A stretch of DNA of 64,000 nucleotides. It comes from Thermovibrio ammonificans HB-1 (GTDB taxonomy: Bacteria; Aquificota; Aquificia; Desulfurobacteriales; Desulfurobacteriaceae). Positions 36,561 to 44,429 of this stretch are shown here, one piece after another. The notes under the pieces were generated by a model. That model was given only the letters and a program-made list of their open reading frames with translations. It was not told the DNA's origin and did no database searches. Within the stretch, counting starts at the first letter, position 1; each line of letters opens with the position of its first letter. The DNA is taken from positions 1,103,501 to 1,167,500 of the forward strand of contig NC_014926.1 of NCBI RefSeq assembly GCF_000185805.1, written 5' to 3'. The translations under genes and the position numbers were made by a program.

Positions 36561-37405
36561 TCTACCCCCTTGAATCCCACCAGTTCTTCCACCTCACGTT
36601 CAAGCTCTGCAAGGGTTTCGGAGGGAAGCTCCTCCTTGAGCCTCCTGACCTTTATCTCTTTTTTGGCGTTAATCGGCCTTTCAAGGAGCTTTGCCAGGGG
36701 CTCCTTAAGCCGCTCAACCGATTCCCTCGGCAGGGAAAAGAGCCTCTCGAGAAGGCCTGCCGCACCATCGGGCGTTACAAGCTCCTCAAACCTCAACCTG
36801 TAGCACCGCCCACCCCTCTCTAAAAGGGCCCTTTCGTAAACCTCCATCCTCTTCTCTATCTCCAGGCAGTACCAGTAGCAGAGCTGGTAGTCGTTGAGAC
36901 GGCTCCAACCCTCTACCGGGAGGAAAATCGAAGGGTCGTCGGGCTTCAGGTAGTAGATGAGGGCAAGGGGTGTCCTCCCGGGAATAGTGTTGAGCTCAAA
37001 GAGGCTCTTTGCCACTTTGCGCCTATCCCTTTTCAGGAGTATAAGTTCGGGAAGGATACCCAGGTCTAAGGTTGGTTCAAAGAAGCCCTTACAGAAGAGG
37101 TGGCTCGTCTCGCAGTAAACGGGCTCTTTAAAGCCGGCCACGGCAACCAACTTCTCGTAGGCCATGAACTTCAGGGCAAGGGCCCTGTTTGTCTGGGCCC
37201 TCCGCATAACGAGGGCGAAGTTCGGGTCGGGCTCGTGGAGGGAGGCAACGCCGGGAACCAAGGAGAGCAGCGCCGAAAGCAGGGCGGTTCCGCTCCTGCC
37301 GGTGGTAACGGTAAAGATGAGCCTCTTACCCTCGAGGGAGGCCTTAACCGCCCCAAAGGCGGAAGAAGTTCTAATCCTCTTTAAAAGACGGCTGTAGCGG
37401 TCCAT
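36551..37405 (-). CDS. Sulfotransferase-like protein in the flagellar glycan cluster
   Basis: A 284-residue protein. Its N-terminal FTVTTGRSGTALLSALLS (about 31-48) fits the 5'-phosphosulfate loop that binds PAPS in sulfotransferases. A later LILLKRDRRKVAKSLFELN segment resembles the 3'-phosphate-binding region (basic residue, then RxxxxSxxSL-like), and YRLRFEELV matches the common 'R-EDL' element. The open frame extends 29 codons upstream, but the ATG at 37405 follows the previous gene's stop at once behind GAAGGTGAG. It lies between two glycosyltransferase-type genes upstream of fliC, so it may sulfate a flagellar glycan. Function is inferred from motif and context only. Confidence 0.7.
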   Translation of the reverse strand: MDRYSRLLKRIRTSSAFGAVKASLEGKRLIFTVTTGRSGTALLSALLSLVPGVASLHEPDPNFALVMRRAQTNRALALKFMAYEKLVAVAGFKEPVYCETSHLFCKGFFEPTLDLGILPELILLKRDRRKVAKSLFELNTIPGRTPLALIYYLKPDDPSIFLPVEGWSRLNDYQLCYWYCLEIEKRMEVYERALLERGGRCYRLRFEELVTPDGAAGLLERLFSLPRESVERLKEPLAKLLERPINAKKEIKVRRLKEELPSETLAELEREVEELVGFKGVEWE

Positions 37406-37406
37406 C

Positions 37407-38654
37407 TCACCTTCCAAAGGCCACCTTGTCTCCCAGGAGCCTCTCCAGGAGGCCGAACACCTCATCCTCCTTACCCAGCTCCTTGGCGGCACCGGAGAGG
37501 TTGTAGAGGTAATCCTGGTTTATCGGGTTCATCGTAACCGCCTTGTAGAAAAACCTGTAAGCCTCGGCAGGCCTCTTTGCCAGCCAGTTGATAACGCCCA
37601 GCAGGTTGTAGATGGGCGCACCGTCGTAAACGGAGGCGGTGTCAACGGCCGCCTTCAGAACTTCCTGAACTTTACCCTCTTCAACTCCCTTTTCGAGCTC
37701 GTTTACAAGGCTCTCTATCTTCTCTGTCATCTCAAGCTCTCTCTTTACCAGCTCCTCATCTACGCCCTGGGGAGTTTTAAGGAGCCTCCGTGCCTCCTCG
37801 AAGAGGCCCATGAGCCTGTAAACCTCTATGAGCCTCCTGAAGGTCTCGCCGTTGTGGAACTCAACAAGGGCCTGGCGGAGGAACTCAGAGGTGTTAAAGA
37901 GGTCCAGGTAGGCCGAGAGCCTCTCGGCAATAAGAGTTAAAGCCGTAGCCTGAGCGGCTTTGGGGTTTTCGTCCCAGGAGAGGAAGGGGAACAGTTCCCT
38001 CTTCCAGTCGAAGTTTTTCAAAACGAAGCTGCGGAGGACGAAGCTCCTGTAGGAGGTATCTACGAAAGTCTCAACAACCTTCTGGCGCAGGTAGGAGAGC
38101 TCTGCAAGCTTTATGGATATTCCGCCTTTAAGCCCCTTATAAACGAAGTGGTAAAAGTCGTAGTCGTCGAGGGTCGGGTCGAACCCTCCCAGTTCCTCGA
38201 TTTTACCTTTGGAGAGCAGAACACCCCACTGGGGAAGGAAGTCCTCAACTGCAAGGCTCGATACAAGTATTCCCTCCCTCTCAAAGGGGTCCTGGAAGTT
38301 CTTAACCTGCTCCTGTCCGCCGTAAACCCTTATGAGGTTCGGGAAGACGAGGTCCGCTCCGCTCTCTTCCTGCTCGTAGATGAGCTCCTCTATAAAGCCG
38401 TCTTCCATCTGTGAGCCGGGAGAGATAAATAGAACGTAATCGGACAAGGCCGCCTTAACCAGTTCATTCCTCAGCTCGCCGAGCTTCTTCCCTTCGGGGG
38501 GAACGTACTTAACGGGGAATGGAAGCTCGCCCGTAACCGGAACAGCCGTTACAAGCTCCTCTATGCTCTCGCAGTTTTCCTCGAGTGAGGAGATAAGCTC
38601 CTCGCCTGCAGGGGCCTCCCCCTCGGGAAGCAGAATGACGGAAACCCTATCCAT
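37407..38654 (-). CDS. Glycosyltransferase-like/TPR protein
   Basis: A 415-residue protein starting at the ATG with GGAGGAG upstream (an earlier in-frame start at 38684 lacks one). The N-terminal 190 residues look like a degenerate family 2 glycosyltransferase fold (RVSVILLPEGE, LGELRNELVKAALSDYVLFISPGSQME, GADLVFPNL, ELGGFDPTLDDYDFYHFVYKG), with SPGSQ in place of a clear DxD. The C-terminal part contains TPR-like helices (YNLLGVINWLAKRPAEAYRFFYKAVTMNP). It may be an inactive or unusual transferase that organises the cluster. It ends one base before the sulfotransferase-like start. Confidence 0.65.
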   Translation of the reverse strand: MDRVSVILLPEGEAPAGEELISSLEENCESIEELVTAVPVTGELPFPVKYVPPEGKKLGELRNELVKAALSDYVLFISPGSQMEDGFIEELIYEQEESGADLVFPNLIRVYGGQEQVKNFQDPFEREGILVSSLAVEDFLPQWGVLLSKGKIEELGGFDPTLDDYDFYHFVYKGLKGGISIKLAELSYLRQKVVETFVDTSYRSFVLRSFVLKNFDWKRELFPFLSWDENPKAAQATALTLIAERLSAYLDLFNTSEFLRQALVEFHNGETFRRLIEVYRLMGLFEEARRLLKTPQGVDEELVKRELEMTEKIESLVNELEKGVEEGKVQEVLKAAVDTASVYDGAPIYNLLGVINWLAKRPAEAYRFFYKAVTMNPINQDYLYNLSGAAKELGKEDEVFGLLERLLGDKVAFGR

Positions 38655-38702
38655 CGCTCCTCCGAAAGCAGATTCGTTATTCAAACCGGGAGCGCCAAAG
38701 AG

Positions 38703-39818
38703 CTACAGCCGCCGGTAGAGCATCTCAAGCTCACGGCTGTAGAGCTTCAGCAGCGCGTCGCTCCCCACCTTACCGCACTCAAACAGCCAGAAGTTGAAGG
38801 CCTCCTCCAAGCTCCTGCTCTCACACCCGAAAATCGGCACAAAGTCCCTACCGCCGAGGGCTTTCGGTGCGTAAAAGAGACTCAGCCTGTCTACAAGCCC
38901 CTGAACGAGCAGGGAGCCTGCAAGCCTCGCTCCCCCTTCACAGAGGAGGGAGTAAACTGAGAACTCCTCCTTCAGGCCGTTTAAAGCCTCTTCAAGGTCC
39001 AGCCGTCCCTCTCCGCCGAAAACCGGCAGTAGCCTCACTCCCAAATCCTGCAGGAGCGAAGCTTTGTAGGAAAGCAGCGACTCCTGAGCGGTTACAACAA
39101 CCAGCTCGGCCGCCCTCTCCTTTACTAATCGGCAGTTCACGGGAAGTTTTAAAGAGGGGTCTACAACAACGGCAATGGGCTGTTTCTCAACGGGAAACTC
39201 CCTGACCGTAAGTAGGGGGTCGTCTGCAAGGACGGTGCCTATCCCCACCATAACGGCGTTGTGGTAGCTCCTGAGGCGGTGAACAAGGCGCCTTGCTTCG
39301 CCTCCGGTTATCCACTTAGACCTGCCATCCCTGTCGGCCGTTGCGCCGTCTAAGGTGGAGGCGAGCTTCAGGTGGAGGAAGCTCCTGCCACAGGTTACAA
39401 GGGTTAAAAAGTCCTCCACAAGCTCAAAGCAGCGCTCCTTCAAAACGCCTACCGTAACCTCTATACCGGCACCCCTCAGCCTCTCGATGCCGCCGGAGGC
39501 AACGGGATTGGGGTCCCTCAGGCCTACAACAACCCGCTTAACGCCCGATGCGATTATCTTCTCGGTGCAAGGGGGAGTTCTGCCGTAGTGGTTACAGGGT
39601 TCAAGGGTCACGTAAAGGGTTGCCCCCTTTGCTTTATCCCCCGCCCGCTCAAGGGCCACCGCCTCTGCGTGGGGCCGCCCCGGGGCTTCGTGGTAGCCGG
39701 TGGCAACAACCCGCCCCTCCCTTACAACAACCGCCCCCACGGCCGGGTTCGGGAGGGTCTTCCCCTTACCCTTGTAGGCCTCCGCAAGGGCGAGCTCCAT
39801 AAAGTAGCAGTCGTTCAA
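38703..39818 (-). CDS. ribD: Riboflavin biosynthesis deaminase/reductase RibD
   Basis: A 371-residue bifunctional enzyme for the second and third steps of riboflavin synthesis. The N-terminal deaminase carries the zinc site (PHAEAVAL and EPCNHYGRTPPC). The C-terminal reductase begins near residue 145 (FLHLKLASTLDGATADRDGRSKWITG, in parts) and includes LLCEGGARLAGSLL. The start is TTG, one base after the stop of a 30-residue membrane peptide gene; the N-terminus MNDCYFMELALAEA matches the family. Confidence 0.95.
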   Translation of the reverse strand: MNDCYFMELALAEAYKGKGKTLPNPAVGAVVVREGRVVATGYHEAPGRPHAEAVALERAGDKAKGATLYVTLEPCNHYGRTPPCTEKIIASGVKRVVVGLRDPNPVASGGIERLRGAGIEVTVGVLKERCFELVEDFLTLVTCGRSFLHLKLASTLDGATADRDGRSKWITGGEARRLVHRLRSYHNAVMVGIGTVLADDPLLTVREFPVEKQPIAVVVDPSLKLPVNCRLVKERAAELVVVTAQESLLSYKASLLQDLGVRLLPVFGGEGRLDLEEALNGLKEEFSVYSLLCEGGARLAGSLLVQGLVDRLSLFYAPKALGGRDFVPIFGCESRSLEEAFNFWLFECGKVGSDALLKLYSRELEMLYRRL

Positions 39819-39819
39819 G

Positions 39820-39912
39820 TCACATCCCCTTAAAGTGGGCGTAAACGTAGAAAAGGAGCAGAAAAAGCAGAAAGAGCAGTATTCCTACCTGCTTCCCTAC
39901 CGGACGCTTCAC
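39820..39912 (-). CDS. 30-residue single-span membrane peptide between trpS and ribD
   Basis: Too short for routine gene calling. It reads MKRPVGKQVG, then an uninterrupted hydrophobic span (ILLFLLFLLLFYVYA), then HFKGM and TGA. The basic N-terminus and single span predict an N-in membrane peptide. The GTG start overlaps the trpS stop (GTGA) behind TGAGG, and ribD begins one base after its stop, so the three are likely translationally coupled. No family is recognised; small regulatory subunits of membrane complexes look like this. Confidence 0.55.
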   Translation of the reverse strand: MKRPVGKQVGILLFLLFLLLFYVYAHFKGM

Positions 39913-40976
39913 GGCTGCCTCAGGAAGTTCACAGCCTCCCTTACCCTCTCCATTGTAGCAGCCGCCACTTTGCGGGCGCGCTCAGAGCCTTCCTTAAACA
40001 CCTCCATAAGGGCCTTTCTGTTGGAAAGGAGCTCAGCCCGCTTGCTCCTAATGGGCTCCAGGAAGGCGTTAAGGTTCTTGGCAAGCTCCCTCTTACACTG
40101 GACGCACCCTATCTCGCCGTTCCTGCAGGCCTCCTCTATTTCGGCAACCCGCTCCTTCGGGGTGAATATCTTGTGGTATGCGTAAACGGAGCAGACTTCC
40201 GGGTGGCCCGGGTCGGTTTTACGCACCCGGGCCGGGTCTGTAACCATAGACATAACCTTTTTGTTGACCTCCTCTTCCGAGTCGGAAAGGTAGATGCAGT
40301 TCCCGTAGGACTTACTCATCTTCCTGCCGTCGAGTCCCGGCAGCTTGGGAGCCTTAGAGAGGTAAGGCCTTGGCTCAACGAACAGCTCTCCGAAGAAGCG
40401 GTTAAAGCGCCTTGCTATCTCGCGAGAGAGCTCAAGGTGGGGAATCTGGTCTATTCCCACCGGAACGGTATCTGCGTTGTAAAGGACTATATCGGCCGTT
40501 TGAAGAACCGGGTAGCCCAAAAAGCCGTAAGTTGCAAGCTCTCTGTCTTTAAGGTTTTCCATCATCTCCTTGTAGGTGGGGTTTCTCTCAAGCCACCTTA
40601 CAGGGGTAATCATAGAGAGTAGGAGGTGAAGCTCGGCGTGTTCCTTTATCCAACTCTGAACAAAGAGGGTGCTCTTTTCCGGGTCGAGGCCGCAGGCAAG
40701 CCAGTCGGCCATCATCTGAACGGTGTTTTCGGCAAGCTCCCCGGTATCGTGGTAGGAGGTTGTTATTGCGTGCCAGTCGGCTATGAAGAAGAAGCTCTCG
40801 GCACGGTCCTGAAGCTCAATCCAGGCCTTTAGTGCACCGAAGTAGTTACCGAGGTGAATCTTCCCCGTGGGCCTCATTCCCGAGAGAACCCGCTTTATAT
40901 CTTTAGGCTCCTCGTACTTCTCGAGGGCAATCTTCATCTCTTTATCTACGCCGGAGACGATAATCTCCTTCTCCAT
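39909..40976 (-). CDS. trpS: Tryptophanyl-tRNA synthetase
   Basis: A 355-residue class I synthetase. The HIGH-like motif is in GMRPTGKIHLGNYFGAL and the KMSKS motif is DGRKMSKSYGN. The ATG at 40976 has an AAGGAGAG site; a further upstream ATG at 40997 does not. About 30 residues precede the Rossmann fold, more than usual (MEKEIIVSGVDKEMKIALEK). The C-terminus has an extra Cys pair around IGCVQCKREL, preceded by CRNGEIG, which could bind metal. It begins the long minus-strand gene run. Confidence 0.95.
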   Translation of the reverse strand: MEKEIIVSGVDKEMKIALEKYEEPKDIKRVLSGMRPTGKIHLGNYFGALKAWIELQDRAESFFFIADWHAITTSYHDTGELAENTVQMMADWLACGLDPEKSTLFVQSWIKEHAELHLLLSMITPVRWLERNPTYKEMMENLKDRELATYGFLGYPVLQTADIVLYNADTVPVGIDQIPHLELSREIARRFNRFFGELFVEPRPYLSKAPKLPGLDGRKMSKSYGNCIYLSDSEEEVNKKVMSMVTDPARVRKTDPGHPEVCSVYAYHKIFTPKERVAEIEEACRNGEIGCVQCKRELAKNLNAFLEPIRSKRAELLSNRKALMEVFKEGSERARKVAAATMERVREAVNFLRQP

Positions 40977-41011
40977 GCCGCTCTCCTTTCTCCCCAAATA
41001 TGGGTAGAGTG

Positions 41012-41041
41012 TTGTCGGAACTTTCCGCGAAATTATATAAT
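41012..41041 (+). promoter_or_regulatory. Promoter of the four-gene envelope operon
   Basis: TTGTCG (41012-41017) and a perfect TATAAT (41036-41041) are 18 bases apart, about 60 bases before the first gene. A strong dyad lies directly downstream. Confidence 0.65.
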
Positions 41042-41042
41042 A

Positions 41043-41068
41043 TTTGTTAAAGATTTAACTTTAACAAA
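41043..41068 (+). promoter_or_regulatory. Perfect dyad at the transcription start of the envelope operon
   Basis: TTTGTTAAAG (41043-41052) and CTTTAACAAA (41059-41068) form a perfect 10-base inverted repeat with the spacer ATTTAA. It covers the expected start site immediately after the -10 box, where a dimeric repressor would block transcription. Confidence 0.6.
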
Positions 41069-41101
41069 ATTCAGAGCGCGAGGAGGAGAGGGTAAAAAAG
41101 A

Positions 41102-42499
41102 ATGCAGGAGGGCTCACTTTCAAAAATAATATGGGTGCTTCTCCTATCCTTTGCACTTGGTTCGTGCGTTCACAACGGAAAAGTAAAGACAAAACCGCAA
41201 AAAGAGCAGTACACTCCGGAAAATGCCCTGATTGAAGGGCTCAACAACTACTATGTAGGGAACTTTGACCTGTCGTACAGGCTACTAAACAGGGTGGATG
41301 AAGAGTTTAACAGGAGTTCAGAGAGTGAAAATATCCTGACAAAGAGCATAAAACTAATCGTAACAACGTTAATAAACGACAAGGTTGTTGAATACAAGCC
41401 TTGGTACTACGAAAGAAGCCTTATAAACACCTTCAAAGGCGTAGACCTGCTGCTCGAGAACAAGCTCGAAAAGTCGCGGGTTGAGTTTAACAGGGCTCAA
41501 GTCCGCGAAGAGGAGTCGGCTCAGGAGTTTAAAGAAGAGATTAATAAACAGCAAGAGGAGGCCCTTAAACAGATAGAGAACAACAAAAAGGCGAAACAGG
41601 AGATAACAAAGAGCACGCTGGAGCGGGGAGTTAACTACATCATAAGCCAGTACAAAACGAGCCTTACCCTCTTTAAAGCCTACAGGGACTTTCAAAACCC
41701 CTTCATAAACTACATTTACGGAGTCTACCTGGAAAACGTAGGCGACTTCCAAAAAGCTACCAACCAGCTGAAGAAATGCCTCGGCATGGTTCAAGGAGAC
41801 GAGCCCGCCGATAAAATAGTGAGTCGTGACCTTACCTTCAGCGCAGAGGAGCAGTCAAAGCCCTTCCCCTCAACCCCGAAAAGGACGGTCTGGGTCTTCC
41901 TCTTTAACGGCAGAATAGGTGAGAGGGTGGAAAAGAGAATCGACCTTCCACTCTTCCTCGTGTCTAAGAAAGTTATCTACACCGGTCTGGCCCTTCCCGA
42001 CATTAAACCGGGAGAAGTTGCCGTCCCCTACGTAGTTGTTGAAACACCCAGCCGCTCGATGAGAACAAAAAGGCTTGTAGACTTAGATAGGCTTCAGTTT
42101 ACCGAATTCAGGAAGAGGCTACCCACAATAGCCCTTAAAGCAACGGTAAAGGCGGCACTCTACACGGTTCTCCAGGCAAAAACGAAAAGCGAGATTCTGA
42201 AACTGGTAGAGGCCTTCACCCAGTACGCAACAAACCAGGCAGACACCAGGCAGTGGAAGAACCTCCCGAAGGAGATACAGGTACTCCGGGTTGAACTTAC
42301 AGATTCTGAAAGGGAACTAAAAGTGGAAAGGCCCGACGGTACCGTTATGTGCACCGTTACCCCGAAGGGTAGTGAGAACTACCTGGTGTTTGTAAATATC
42401 GGAACACCCCAAGACCCGGGCACCTGCTTTACAAAGGTTATAGGAGGAAGAGACGATGAGAAGAGCATCCCTTCTCCTGCTGTGTATAGCTCTAAGTAG
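41102..42499 (+). CDS. COG3014-like lipoprotein, first gene of the envelope operon
   Basis: A 465-residue lipoprotein with a lipobox ALGSC (Cys22). The N-terminal half is helical, TPR-like (ALIEGLNNYYVGNFDLSYRLLNRVDEEFN; AYRDFQNPFINYIYGVYLENVGDFQKATNQL, in parts), with an internal coiled coil rich in Glu/Lys/Gln (about 125-175). The distal half is beta-rich (VWVFLFNGRIGERVEKRIDLPL). This arrangement matches uncharacterised COG3014 lipoproteins, which are known to neighbour LpoB- and LPP20-type genes. The exact role is unknown; a scaffold in outer-membrane or peptidoglycan assembly is inferred from neighbours. Its end overlaps the next gene by 44 bases. Confidence 0.75.
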   Translation: MQEGSLSKIIWVLLLSFALGSCVHNGKVKTKPQKEQYTPENALIEGLNNYYVGNFDLSYRLLNRVDEEFNRSSESENILTKSIKLIVTTLINDKVVEYKPWYYERSLINTFKGVDLLLENKLEKSRVEFNRAQVREEESAQEFKEEINKQQEEALKQIENNKKAKQEITKSTLERGVNYIISQYKTSLTLFKAYRDFQNPFINYIYGVYLENVGDFQKATNQLKKCLGMVQGDEPADKIVSRDLTFSAEEQSKPFPSTPKRTVWVFLFNGRIGERVEKRIDLPLFLVSKKVIYTGLALPDIKPGEVAVPYVVVETPSRSMRTKRLVDLDRLQFTEFRKRLPTIALKATVKAALYTVLQAKTKSEILKLVEAFTQYATNQADTRQWKNLPKEIQVLRVELTDSERELKVERPDGTVMCTVTPKGSENYLVFVNIGTPQDPGTCFTKVIGGRDDEKSIPSPAVYSSK

Positions 42500-43058
42500 C
42501 TGCGCAACTACTACGGCGGTCAGGTATGAAAACGGAAATCCGAACCTGAAGCCGACAACCCTGGCCCTTGAGTACCAAGACTTTAAAATGGCAGCTCAAT
42601 CTCTGGTCAACGACATGATAAAGTCGGGGGCACTCGACAGGCCGGGAGGGGGAAGGTACGTAGTGGCAATCTCTACGATAATTAACGATACTACCCAAGA
42701 TATAGACACCGACCAACTCATAAAGGACATAAGAGTGGCCCTCTTGAAAAGCGGTAAGGCGGTAATAACAACCTACGTAAAGGCGGGAGGGCCCGAGGAC
42801 CCGATGACGGGGGCCATTAGGAAACTGAGGGGCAACGACGAGTTCAACCCGAAGACCCTACCCGGTAAACATCAGCTTATAGCACCGGACCTTTCCCTCT
42901 CGGGGAAGATAGTGCAAAGGGTTCTGTTTACAAACGAGGGAAAAAAAGTTGAGTACTACTTCATCTTGACCCTTACCGACCTTAAAACGGGCCTGGCAAT
43001 CTGGGAAGGAGAAAAGGAGATAACGAAAGTTGCCGGTCCGAATCACTACACTTGGTAA
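42456..43058 (+). CDS. LpoB-like lipoprotein (PBP activator family)
   Basis: A 200-residue lipoprotein with signal MRRASLLLLCIALSSC (Cys16). The mature domain shows the LpoB/COG3417 pattern (FKMAAQSLVNDMIKSGAL, YVVAISTIINDTTQDIDTDQLIKDIRVALLKSGK, LSGKIVQRV, YYFILTLTDLKTGLAIWEGEKEI). In E. coli LpoB reaches from the outer membrane to activate PBP1B. Here it begins inside the end of the previous lipoprotein gene, implying coupled synthesis. A class A PBP is encoded at 13710. Confidence 0.85.
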   Translation: MRRASLLLLCIALSSCATTTAVRYENGNPNLKPTTLALEYQDFKMAAQSLVNDMIKSGALDRPGGGRYVVAISTIINDTTQDIDTDQLIKDIRVALLKSGKAVITTYVKAGGPEDPMTGAIRKLRGNDEFNPKTLPGKHQLIAPDLSLSGKIVQRVLFTNEGKKVEYYFILTLTDLKTGLAIWEGEKEITKVAGPNHYTW

Positions 43059-43071
43059 ACGGAGGAGGAAG

Positions 43072-44412
43072 ATGCTTAAGAGACTGTGCTTGGTAACGGC
43101 CTTTCTCGTTGCAGCTTCGGGAGCTGCAGCCGCTAAAAACGGAGACCCCCAGCTTACCCAAACCGTGAAAGAGGTGGTTCAGGCGGAAGTTACAGAAGTA
43201 AACGACGACGTTGCAGGCGACCTCAACAAGAAGATAGAGGAGTTCGCCAAGAAGCAAGGGGTGGTGTTCGGCGAGAACGTCGGCGGCAAAATATTTGTTT
43301 ACAGCATTCAGAACGTTCAGAGGGAAGTCGACGACCCGTACTTTGGAATGGCGAGAATCGCCGCCTACGAAAGGGCCTGGCTCGACGCTCAGAAGCAGAT
43401 AGCCGAGCACCTTATGGAGAAAATCTCAACGGAGACTTACAGGAAAATTTTCTCCGACTTGTCGTCGAATGCAGATAAAGTAAACCTTACGAACTTTGAG
43501 GTTTTCAAGGCCAAAATCGCCGGGTTGACCGATGCCGCCTTAAATAAGGCACTAAGGGCCCTCGGGGTTGACCCCGATAAGTTCGGCCACCTAACAATTG
43601 AGAAGAAGAGGAAGCTCCTTGAAGATTCCATAATAAAAGAGGTGGTGAAGCAGACCCGAGCAGAACTTACAGGAACGGTAATACTTCAAACGTTCGAGGG
43701 CAAGAAGAACGACAACTACGCAGTAGCCGTAATAGCAATGTATTCCCCCAAGCTGAAAGCGCTGGCAAGGGCAATAGCGAGGAGGGAGAAGCCCCCGTTC
43801 ACAGGTAAAGTTGGTCATCCCATAGACTACTACATTCCCAAAGACCTCAACCGGCTCTTGAGTACCTGGGGCGTTAGGGTTGTGATAGACCAGAACAACC
43901 TACCGGCACTCATATCGTTCGGGCAGTACTCCTACAGGAGCGGAGCAACCGGCCTCCTGAAGGAGCGTTACAGGAGTTACGCTTACAACCAGGCCTCCTT
44001 ACTTGCAGACAGCTATATTTCGGAGTTCTTAAACAGCTACATCACCTCTATGGAGCGCTCAAGAACGGGAGAGCTCTACAACGAGAACGTTGTTTTCAGA
44101 AACGGAGATACGTTTGAAGAGGCTGCAAACGTCATAGTGAACCAGATGTGGAGCGAGATTAAGAGGAAATCCCACTCGAGGGTGGTGGGCGTTGTAACAA
44201 AGGAGAGGAAACTGCTCAGGCTCCCATCCGGCCAGGAAGTTGCAGTGGTAGTTAAGGTGTGGACCTACAAGGCTATGAAGGGAGCTCAAGAACTTAAGAA
44301 ACCTTACAGGCCCAAGGTTAAACACACAACTCATAAGAGCACGACTACGCCTAAGAAAACCGGAAACTACATCTTTGAAGGCCAGAGTATGACAAACATT
44401 TATGACTTTTAA
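43072..44412 (+). CDS. Periplasmic protein, DUF6844-like
   Basis: A 446-residue protein with a signal peptide (1-21, ending AAA). The ATG at 43072 has a GGAGGA site; the longer frame from 43030 overlaps the previous gene. The N-terminal half contains YERAWLDAQKQIAEHLMEKISTETY (in parts), reminiscent of LPP20/DUF6844 proteins found with COG3014 and LpoB-like genes. The C-terminal end is Lys/Thr/His-rich (KHTTHKSTTTPKKTG). The function is unknown; the gene lies 13 bases after the LpoB-like stop. Confidence 0.65.
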   Translation: MLKRLCLVTAFLVAASGAAAAKNGDPQLTQTVKEVVQAEVTEVNDDVAGDLNKKIEEFAKKQGVVFGENVGGKIFVYSIQNVQREVDDPYFGMARIAAYERAWLDAQKQIAEHLMEKISTETYRKIFSDLSSNADKVNLTNFEVFKAKIAGLTDAALNKALRALGVDPDKFGHLTIEKKRKLLEDSIIKEVVKQTRAELTGTVILQTFEGKKNDNYAVAVIAMYSPKLKALARAIARREKPPFTGKVGHPIDYYIPKDLNRLLSTWGVRVVIDQNNLPALISFGQYSYRSGATGLLKERYRSYAYNQASLLADSYISEFLNSYITSMERSRTGELYNENVVFRNGDTFEEAANVIVNQMWSEIKRKSHSRVVGVVTKERKLLRLPSGQEVAVVVKVWTYKAMKGAQELKKPYRPKVKHTTHKSTTTPKKTGNYIFEGQSMTNIYDF

Positions 44413-44429
44413 GTCCCGGAGGGTTAAAA

